A DNA stretch of 64,000 bases from Tigriopus japonicus (Eukaryota; Arthropoda; Copepoda; Harpacticoida; Harpacticidae), in NCBI GenBank assembly GCA_010645155.1, contig JAAGOF010000244.1:40900-104899 (forward strand), read 5' to 3'. The notes beneath the pieces were generated by a model. The model ran no database searches. It was given only the letters and a program-made list of their open reading frames with translations, and was not told the origin of the DNA. This document shows, one piece after another, positions 56,096 to 64,000 of this stretch. Position numbers and translations under genes: made by a program. Positions within the stretch are counted from its first letter, which is position 1, and each line of letters starts with the position of its first letter.

Positions 56096-56717
56096 TGCCT
56101 CATGCCAGCCAGGCTTTTGGAGAATTGTCGTTGCACACCCTCCACCAAGTATTGATTTGGTGGAGGGTGTGCAACGACCATTCTCCAAAAGCCTGGCTGG
56201 CATGAGGCATCATACGTACCAAGACAGATTGCTACGGATGGGCATCGATACCCTTCAAATACGACGTGCTCAGGCGGATCTTCGGCATTTTCATGGTAAC
56301 TTCCACAGAGGGACTTTACCAGATTTAGCTTTGAATATGCGGAGTGAGAAGGCAAGACCTCACGATGCAATCCAAACAAGAGCGATAAAAAATGGTCAAA
56401 TGAGAAGTGGACTTGCACGGACATCGGCGAAGATTAACTCTTTTTACGTCCGCGTTATCACCCTTTGGAATGCAATCCCTTTAAACGAGCGGGATTCCCC
56501 AAATCCAAAAATGTTCCGTCACTTTTTAGTATCCTCTAGTTACGTCTTATTTTTACGACTACGCTTTCATGGACCCTAACATCGCCCGAATCGACATGAT
56601 ACGTTTTGTTTTTGTTTTATAATCTTTTTACACATTCATTTTCCGTGCTTTTTTTTTTTTTTTTTAAATTATATTCCGGCCAATACTCTATTATACATAA
56701 TTTATTTGTGTTCAGAG
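56087..56717 (+). pseudogene. Nested LINE RT C-terminus with snap-back 5' end (right arm)
   Basis: Identical in structure to 52946-53573, including the hairpin at 56082-56223. The frame runs to a stop at 56579, followed by a 3' region with a T16 run (56650-56666). Confidence 0.78.
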
Positions 56718-57566
56718 TGGCAATCGACAATAAACAATAAACAACACGTTGGTGTTGCAACCAGAGCAGAGAGTGTTCTGGACTTGGTTTTTTCCAATGA
56801 CCCTGATCTGATCCAGTATGTCCATGTTGCCCCATGTAGTCATTCAGATCATCACATTCTTGAGATAGGGTCGACCATTACTCAAAAGCCGGCGAGCTCT
56901 AGAGTTAAACCTGCTCAAAAGATGGGTCTGGCAAAGTTCAAGTTCAAAGAGGAACATTGGCCTCTTATTGTTGAAAGATTGGAAGAGTTGGACTTGATTT
57001 CCATTCTGAAGCAGGAAGTATCCATAGATGACGCCATAAATAGGCTGATTTCCATTTTTCAGGTTTGTTTGGCTCTGTGTATTCCAGAAACGGCGCCAAA
57101 AGGTGGGCCATTGTCTAGAATTCCCAAGTATAGAAAGAAGTTGTTCAAAAGGAGTTGTCAGATTTCAAATAGATTTCGACGAGCTTCAAATCCATTTTTT
57201 GTAGCCAGCCTCCAAAGCAAATTGGATGTGGTCCAATCAAAGATTAGGGCCTCCATTGATTCCGACCAGTTAGAGAAGGAAAGTAGAGTGATCCAGGAGA
57301 TTAAGTCTAATCCAAAGGATTTCTCTTTTGCAAACACAAAGAGAAAAATGAAAGATCCTGTAGGATCTTTTGAGGTCGACGGTAAAACCATTAATGATCG
57401 TGAGGTTGTGGTTAATATGCTTGGAGATCAGTTCTCAAGTGTATTTTCAATTCCGAAAAGGGTTGGAAGAGCAGGCCTTGACTGTAGAAATGTTGTTGTT
57501 GAGCCTGGCATTGATAGTCAAGATAATCAATTTGAGGATCTGGTAGTAACAGATCAAGATGCTTAG
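56718..57566 (+). pseudogene. LINE ORF2 linker (right arm)
   Basis: Open from W-Q-S-T-I-N-N-K to D-Q-D-A-stop at 57566. Differs from the left arm at a handful of residues (for example F-F-V-A-S for F-V-V-A-S). No reverse transcriptase follows; LINE sequence ends at 57586. Confidence 0.85.
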
Positions 57567-57586
57567 ATCTTCGCATCTTAGATCAG

Positions 57587-58265
57587 GTGAAAAAGAGAAG
57601 AAAAAGAAAAGAGGATGACAAAAAATGTGTGAACACTTAAAACACATATTTGAATATTTTCTTTGATAGAATTGCTAGGCACTCATGGGTCGCGGGTTGT
57701 CGTATTCGTGTAATTTATTTGTCCGTGCAATTTTCAATGGCTATTATTGAATAACATTCTCAAAAGACGGCAAACGGACTTTGGTGAAGCCATACTAGAA
57801 CAATGGCTCAATAGATTTCGACAATATTTTGGGTACGGACAACCATGAGACCACCTTATGAATGGAAAATTCAGAAGATAGTTTTCTGGTCTATTTTCAA
57901 TGACTTTATATCCTTTTTTGGTTGTGACTTAATAAATAGAACTCAATTACTTGAGCAGCATTGTCTCTTCACCTCAAAACTAGTCTCTAGAAAATACAAG
58001 AGATATCCAGCTCAATTAAGAGCCGTGGGTACTCTGACTTTGAATTACTTTTGATGTCCAAATGCAAATTATTTGCTCTTTTTTCGATATTTTTTTTGCA
58101 CTTTGCACTTTTGGGTACATTTTTCTGCAATTTTTGGTAATTAAAAGGGTAAATCTATTTGCACTTTCTGCCCCTCCCTAATGATGATGATGGCTCGGTT
58201 CCACTACAACGCTCCAAATGGCCTTCCAAACCACAAGCCCAAAAAAAATTCATAATTGTCCTATG
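57587..58265. other. Intron sequence without recognisable elements
   Basis: A/G-rich run at 57587-57620, then AT-rich sequence; 58070-58185 shares the T-rich 'tttgcactt' vocabulary with 5960-6715. Confidence 0.35.
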
Positions 58266-58270
58266 CTTAA

Positions 58271-58537
58271 CACTAGCGGGCTAATAGAGCAATGTCACTC
58301 CAGTACAGTCAGTAGAGATTTGCTTTGAACACACTTCATTGATCCAGAAGCAGGGGTGTCAAGTGACTTGATTCATCATATATTGCTCTTGTTCAACTAA
58401 AGCAGTTGAATGAGCAATTTCGCTACTGACTCCCTAAAAACACAATTTTGGGTTGTGAATCACAGAACTTAGCGTGTTCATTGTCAAATCCCATCGCACA
58501 CACAATGCAGGCTTGGTGACTCACGAATATTTTTGGA
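58271..58537. repeat. CACTAG-ended repeat (copy 2, truncated)
   Basis: CACTAGCGGGCTAATAGAG at 58271 onward follows the copy at 44941-46047 (minus its hAT-C insert) to 'gactcacg...aatatttttgg', lacking the right inverted end. It shows the empty site of the hAT-C insertion ('tttgaacacacttcattgat'). Confidence 0.8.
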
Positions 58538-58544
58538 AAATATA

Positions 58545-59092
58545 TAAATAAATTCTCTCTACTTAACACCATGGCCCATTCTTGGGGGGCATGTACGATA
58601 CCGTCACCTTCCTTGTTTAATTGGAAATAAATCAGTTGCTAACTCGCACATCTAACGATATGGGAAAGAAGAAAAAGCTAAATGACCACCACACAAACAC
58701 AACGCAACACTTAGTTTAAACCGGCAATCTTGATCATGATCATATCATGAGCAACGCTAAAGACGCCCGCTCACAACCACAGGCGGAAGACGACTGAAGG
58801 ATTTCTCTCGATAGTGTCAATTCTATAACCAACAGTGATCATGGAGTGGTGGTGATTGACTAGATGCGTTATTCATATTGAGCGAGGGTTATATTTGATT
58901 TCTTTTCTTGATGCTTAGGTTTTATGCAATAACATATTTTTGTGACCATATTATATTTAGATTTAAAAACAGTTTTTGCCATTTTTTCCTTTATATCCTT
59001 CCTCTATGTACTGTCATTGTCATATTAAAAACAAGTAGTAAAGTAGATTTTTGAAAAACCGATAATTAATCAACCACAATGTTCTTTTGCAG
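58545..59092. other. End of the fucosyltransferase intron
   Basis: No repeat recognised. It ends in the acceptor TTCTTTTGCAG; 'cgataattaatcaac' (59060-59074) offers a possible branch site. Confidence 0.4.
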
Positions 59093-59850
59093 ACTTCTTC
59101 AATTGGACTATGACTTATCGGTTGAAAAGTGACATACCTTTTCCATATGGTAGAATCTTACCTTTAACCCAAAACGGAGAATCAAGAAATGTGGAAAAAC
59201 CGTGGAGAGCCTTTAATTTCACAAGCTTTCAAAAGACCTTAACAAAAAGACCAACAGCCTTTTTCAGTCTTGCTCAAAGGCCAAAACTGGTCGCTTGGAT
59301 TGTATCCAATTGTCGCACTCATTCAGAGCGCGAGAAATATGTAAAAGAGCTCTCAAAATACGTTAATGTGACTATTTTTGGACAATGTGGCACAGTTAAG
59401 TGTTATGGCAAATGTGATACATTGGTTCCACCAAACTATAAATTCCTCCTTTCATTTGAGAATAGCGTTTGCGAGGAATATATCACGGAAAAGTTTTTCA
59501 AGAGACTAAATCAGAACTTGGTACCCATTGTTTTGGGAGGTGGTAACTATTCCAAAATAGCCCCACCTCATTCTTACATCAATGTTTTGGATTTTCAATC
59601 ACCTAAAAAATTGGCCAAATATCTTTTACATTTGGATCAAAGCCCGGAAGAGTATCTATCCTACTTTTGGTGGAAGGATTACTATCGAGTGTTTGAAATA
59701 TATGTGCCCCCAATTTGTGAATTGTGCCAAATGTTACATGACGACAAACCCATAAATTCGTACCAAAACATGACTTCCTGGTGGCGAGAGGAAGATTATG
59801 GCCCAGCATGCTTGAAAAAAGGGTCCTTTGCGTGGTCAAATTTTGCTTAA
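59093..59850 (+). CDS. Alpha-1,3-fucosyltransferase (GT10), coding exon 2
   Basis: Completes the enzyme (about 252 residues here, 430 in all, a usual length for the family). It opens F-F-N-W-T-M-T-Y-R with S-D-I-P-F-P-Y-G, then V-A-W-I-V-S-N-C. The GDP-fucose-binding signature follows: Y-K-F-L-L-S-F-E-N-S-V-C, E-E-Y-I-T-E-K-F-F, V-P-I-V-L-G-G-G-N-Y and P-P-H-S-Y-I. Near the end, C-E-L-C and a further C match the conserved disulphide-forming cysteines. Several N-glycosylation sequons (NFT, NVT, NYS, NMT) fit a Golgi-lumenal protein. Stop TAA at 59848-59850. No defects, so the gene appears functional despite its intron. Acceptor specificity (core versus antennary) cannot be read from sequence. 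Confidence 0.92.
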
Positions 59851-59937
59851 AATTCGCTATTGTTACAAGCAAAAAACTGTTATTGTTACAACTGTAAACT
59901 AAAAACTGTATTGTTATTGTTACAAGCAAAAAAGGCA

Positions 59938-59943
59938 AATAAA
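59938..59943 (+). terminator. Polyadenylation signal AATAAA
   Basis: Perfect AATAAA 88 bp after the fucosyltransferase stop, just before LINE sequence starts (59960). It would give a short 3' UTR. Confidence 0.6.
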
Positions 59944-59959
59944 TAGCACCATATTTTCT

Positions 59960-60985
59960 TGCGCGACAATTTTTCTCCATCTTTTTTATTCTGGATTTTT
60001 CTAAATCATTCAACAGGGTGGAGCGAACGCAGTTATTCCTTAAACTCCAATTGTGGGGGATTCCGCGTTCAATATGTGTTCTGCTGGCCAACATCTTTGC
60101 AGGACTCAAATGCTCCATTCGTTCTGGTGAGGACCTATCCCCGTGCTACTTCACATCCATCGGCCTTCTGCAAGGGAATCCACTATCGCCAATTCTCTTC
60201 AATTTATGTTTCCGACCTGCCTGAAGCCCTTACTCACCAAGGACCTACAATATACCAAATTTCCATGCAATATCTCCAGTATACAGACGACCAGGTTCTC
60301 TTGGCTGATTCAGCCGTGGAACTGCAAAATACCATCAATGTTCTCCACGGTTATTGCCAAGAGAACAACCTTCAAGTCAATACCATTAAGACGAAGGCCA
60401 TGGTTTTCCATAAAGGTCGTCTGCCTCCCACCTCCTTCCATATCAACAATAGTCCGATTGAGATCGTCAAGTTTTTCAACTATGTTGGTTTCACCTTCTC
60501 CACCCAACTCTCCTTCACCAAGTACCTCACCCTCGCATTAACCAAGGCCAAAATAGGATACATATGCAATAGACTTCCTATCAAGAATCTTCCTCTGACA
60601 GTAGATCAATAGTTCTTGAACTTTTCCGGACCTACTTCACTCCCATTTTCCTCTAGGGCCTTCACCTCTGGCTTCCCAACTCCGCCCAATCCGACCTCAA
60701 ATCTATGTTATCTACACCAAATTCCTCAAACAAAACCAAAACCTCAACGTGCCCCAATATGACAACAATGCATGGACGCATTTCATATGCGAAACTGAGC
60801 CCTTCACCACCAGGCAGGCAAATTTAGTGTCCAACAGTGTTAGGAACTTGACCTTTCCCAAGGCGATGTCGAGACACATGTTGTCATTCCCTGTCAAGGC
60901 CTTAACAACTCCTTTTTGTCTTGGGCCCGATATCCCTTCGGAATATTGGCGGTCACGCACTTCCGTCCAGATTCCTGCCTAATTC
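59960..60985 (+). pseudogene. LINE reverse transcriptase, 5'-truncated (second LINE lineage)
   Basis: I-L-D-F-S-K-S-F-N-R-V-E-R (motif A), L-L-Q-G-N-P-L-S-P-I-L-F-N-L (motif B) and, after a shift near 60220, Q-Y-T-D-D-Q-V-L-L (motif C, Y-A-D-D degenerated) are clear. The thumb and C-terminal region (F-F-N-Y-V-G-F-T-F, L-E-L-F-R-T-Y-F-T-P) extend through further shifts to about 60985. It resembles the scrap at 943-1125. The insertion lies 20 bp past the fucosyltransferase poly(A) signal. Confidence 0.85.
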
Positions 60986-61010
60986 CATCAACGACGGGAA
61001 CTAATGAAGG

Positions 61011-61295
61011 ACTTGTTCAATCTGTTGTGGCGACACTGGGTATGAAAGGAAGAAGCGTCAGCTGATTTGTGAACACGTGCAAATCAGCATTGTAATTTGC
61101 GAACCATTAAATGTTGAATGCCTTGCGAAACACATTGTGAGATATTGTCTATTTTCACTTATGTCCATCTAAATATTGATATATATCCTTGTTTTTAGAA
61201 ACTCGCAAATATGAATAAAGGCGAATGTCTCAATAGAGTTTCAATCGAGGCAACAACGTTTCAATAATGTCGCGAATGCCAAGAACGAAGAGCCG
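61011..61295 (+). other. Possible leader of the BEL/Pao element
   Basis: TGGCGACACTGGG at 61025 resembles the primer-binding start used by many BEL elements (TGGCGAC...). No 5' LTR precedes it; the LINE lies directly upstream. AT-rich to the gag ATG. Confidence 0.35.
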
Positions 61296-64000
61296 ATGAA
61301 TAAGATGAAGAAACCAAGCGGAAAGTTATCGTCCGTCACCACGGCCAAGAACAGAATCGAGTCCTGGTTAAACCGAGAAACTGCTCCATGGGACGTGATC
61401 AAAGAAGAATTTAACCGTTTTACGAAGCTATTGGCTGAACTAGAAATATAATTGACAGGCGTCGTCCCAGAAACCCAGGAGCAATCGGAAGAATTGAACA
61501 GGTGGATTGACGAGCACATCAATGACAAAATTGAATTCAAGCGTACGATTCAGTGTCTTTTGGAGGCACTTGACGTTCAACCGGATGACAGCGCTTCTAT
61601 GGTGTCAAGGGCATCAAATTGTTCCAAATCGTCGTCAGTAACGTCCGCCAGAGTTCTTGCAGAAGTGAGAAGAAAGGATTTGGGACTTGAGAAGATACAC
61701 ATTAAAAGGCTAAGAGAGATAGAGGACGAGAAATTGTTGGCCGATGGTAAGGCAAAACTGCTCGTTCAACGAAACGAAGATATGCAAATCGAGTTAGAAA
61801 TTGAGCGAGAGCAAATGAAAGAAAATACCCTCAGGATGCTTGAAGAGGCTGGCTCGAATCTTGAACCCCAGAACAATGGAGCCAAAATCGCTAGCCATCA
61901 AAGCTTTCAAGTCGGTGAAGTAATTCCAAGGAGTCCAACCAAGCTAGACGAGCCTCGCAGTCCCGGGAATTCTAGGTTTCAACAACCAAACTTAGAGGAA
62001 GTGCTAGAAAAGGTTATGTCAGTGCAACTAGAAGCTACTTTACCCAAGAGGGAACTGCGCCCATTCAGTGGCAAGCTGACCGATTATCGAGTCTTTTTGC
62101 GCTCTTTTCGTTATCTCATTGAGGAGAAGACGGATAGTGACGAAGATCGCTTACAGTTTTTATTGCAATATACGAGTGGTTGTCCTCATGATCTTATTTC
62201 CTCATGTGTCCATCTTGACCCACGGCACGGTTATATGGAGGCCAGAAAACTTCTTGAGCAAGAATATGGAAGCAGCAATGGTCCAGCTGCAGCCTATCGT
62301 AAAGAGATGAACGACTTCCCTCACTTCAAAGAAGATCCAGAGAAAATCAAAGAATATGCCTTACTACTTACAAAATGTGGAATGGGAATGAAAAGTATGA
62401 ACGGTCTCGTATCTTTGGATGACCCAGAGCTATTCTTAAGGCTCATGGCTAAGCTACCCCCTCCTTGTTAAAGAAAGTGGCGACAGCGAGTACAAGAAAT
62501 CGAAAACAGAATAGAGAAAGAAGCTAATTTCGACGACTTCTCACAGTTTGTTCGTCAACTGTCAAAGGAATGGAACCACCCAGTTTATGGTTTGAAGAAA
62601 AGACCAGAGCTCGAGTCGGACGTGTCTCTTATTTTGTCAAGGGAGAAACGGAACCTTTCTTTGGCCACCTACACGTCTCCAACAAGCTCAACAAGGCAGA
62701 GCTCCGATGAGAGGCCCCATCTGGCCAGAAGTGACCCGTGCCCCTTTTGCGACAAGAACCATGCAGTAGAAACCTGCGACGAGGCAAAGCATCTTTCACT
62801 CCAAGAGAGACGGGAAACTTTAAAAGGGCGATGCTTTGGATGTCTGGAATGGGGGCATTGGGCCAAAGTGTGTCGGCAACGAAAATCGTGCAAGTTGTGT
62901 AGGAGGCGGCACCCTACCATTCTCCATGAAGATAACCCTCAACAAAACGAGAAATTTGTCGAAAGGCAAAATCCAGATGATAACGCCAAAGTAAATGTCA
63001 GGGGCGTTCAAGTACACGTTCAGAAAGAGGCTGAAACGGCACCGGCCGTAGCAGTGGCTTTAGTTCCTGTCAGAATTCGTCTCCAAGGAGTAGACAAAGA
63101 CATCATTACTTATGCGGCGCAGGATCCTTACAGCACGGACACCTTCATCAAGGAAGCGCTCCTCAAAGCCCTGGGGGTGGAGGGCACACCCACCACAGTC
63201 CTTCTTACAACTATGGCTCAAAAGCATGCACCAATCTCGGCCAGGGCTGTGATAGGTTTAGAAATTTCGGATCTTGACAATGAAAATACTGTGACCTTGC
63301 CGGAAGTTTTGGCGTATAAGGATTTGCCAGTCGACCGAGGTGACATACCAACCCAAAACCAGATTAAGTCATGGCCGCACTTGGCAAAGCTCCCCATCAA
63401 GTTTTCTGCTGCGGATGTCGGGGTTCTCATTGGAATGAATGTACCAAGCGCCTTGAGACCTCTTGAGGTTGTTCATGGTAAGGACAACGAACCCTACGCA
63501 CTGCGGACAAAGCTTGGTTGGACCATTCACGGACCAATTGGTAATGGTACAAAGAAAAAGCACAAGGTCAACCAAATCAAAATTACCAATGAAGACATCA
63601 GGTGGCGCCCAAGTTGTGCCAACTTCGCCCTTCAAAAGACAGCTACTGATCACGCAGGTCTGTTTAGTGCTAAAGCAGTCAGCACAATACTAAGATGCTT
63701 CTATGTCGATGACCTTCTGACTTCAGTGTCGTCTGTAGAAAAAGCTCAATTGTTACGGGAGGAGCTCTCAAATTTGTGCTCAAAGGGAGGATTCAAACTC
63801 ACAAAATTCATTTCAAATCGGCCAGAAGTTGTTAACACAATCCCCTTAGAGTTAAGAGCATCCTCTTCATCGGGTAGCAGGGTCAATTTTGAAAATAATG
63901 ACGTAATCGAACGGGTTCTCGGAGTGTTGTGGAACGTCGACAAAGACTGTCTTGAATTTTCTATCCCACCACAGCAAGACGTGTCTACAAGAAGAAAATT
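61296..64000 (+). pseudogene. BEL/Pao retrotransposon Gag-Pol, incomplete at the window edge
   Basis: One frame from ATG 61296 to the window end, broken only by TAA at 61449-61451 and 62469-62471. In order: coiled gag N-terminus, E/K-rich coiled coil (about 61660-61850), the DUF1759-type gag core (R-E-L-R-P-F-S-G to about 62450) and zinc knuckles (C-P-F-C-D-K-N-H, C-F-G-C-L-E-W-G-H-W-A-K-V-C, C-K-L-C). The DUF1758 protease follows, with Q-D-P-Y-S-T-D-T-F where D-x-G-S is usual, then G-W-T-I-H-G-P. The frame then jumps to P-S-C-A-N-F-A-L and C-F-Y-V-D-D-L-L-T-S: the RT region normally between (about 150-200 residues, with the first catalytic aspartate) is deleted in frame. RNase H and integrase lie beyond the window. 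No env seen. Confidence 0.9.

Larger units (their letters stand above)
52077..57586. repeat. Giant palindrome: 2.14 kb arms, 1.22 kb spacer
   Basis: Left arm 52077-54219 and right arm 55442-57586 are reverse complements. A 213-codon shadow frame present in both arms differs at three residues only, so arm identity is very high in the centre of the arms, with more differences in the outer 120 bp next to the spacer. Each arm contains LINE endonuclease, nested LINE fragment with its own hairpin, and linker. The spacer 54220-55441 holds LINE ORF1 and 5' sequence. Confidence 0.93.
46973..59092 (+). other. 12.1 kb intron of the fucosyltransferase gene
   Basis: Donor GTATGA at 46973 and acceptor TTCTTTTGCAG ending at 59092. 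Phase 1 joining makes an aspartate codon and continues E-L-L-S-D-F-F-N-W-T-M-T-Y-R, the conserved GT10 link. The intron contains a SINE-like repeat, a plus-strand LINE, a minus-strand LINE, a 2.1 kb-arm palindrome and a CACTAG repeat. Confidence 0.88.

Noticed and set aside
1..64000. Prokaryotic features (operons, CRISPR, insertion sequences)
   Set aside because: Spliced host gene, LINEs and LTR elements show that this is eukaryotic nuclear DNA.

Overview
The window is eukaryotic, AT-rich and almost entirely made of interspersed repeats. It has one intact host gene that I recognise, an alpha-1,3-fucosyltransferase, whose two coding exons (46438-46972 and 59093-59850) are separated by a 12.1 kb intron full of retrotransposons. 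Spliceosomal introns, Merlin, mariner and hAT DNA transposons, CR1/Jockey-like LINEs, Ty3/gypsy and BEL/Pao elements and a short CCTAA (TTAGG) array all fit an arthropod. A crustacean, possibly a copepod, is my guess; nothing in the sequence fixes the species.

Layout. 0-1.2 kb: scraps of hAT and mariner transposases and a LINE. 2.0-5.7 kb: a Merlin (IS1016-like) transposase pseudogene with an apparent 245 bp intron, broken by two nested transposons. 7.0-7.8 kb: a scrambled LINE fragment. 9.2-12.6 kb: three transposons one inside another (mariner in a hAT, in another hAT). 13.25-17.9 kb: a decayed gypsy element with one LTR. 17.9-27 kb: LINE and gypsy scraps, hairpin and foldback elements, and a second copy of the 4-bp-TSD family seen in Merlin. 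29.4-36.7 kb: two oppositely oriented hAT copies flanking a 5.6 kb element with 285 bp TIRs and a 9 bp TSD. 41-46 kb: two copies of a compound hAT that carries another hAT as a passenger. 46.4-59.9 kb: the fucosyltransferase gene; its intron holds one LINE on the plus strand, one on the minus strand, and a 2.1 kb-arm palindrome. 60-61 kb: LINE reverse transcriptase. 61.3 kb to the window end: a BEL/Pao gag-pol frame that runs off the edge.

The main interest is relative chronology. Target-site duplications can be read directly for about ten DNA transposons, and several occupied or empty sites and shared nested insertions show which element moved first. No gene cluster forming a cooperative pathway is visible. 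The host gene encodes a Golgi glycosyltransferase and the rest is a record of transposition, inverted duplication and decay.
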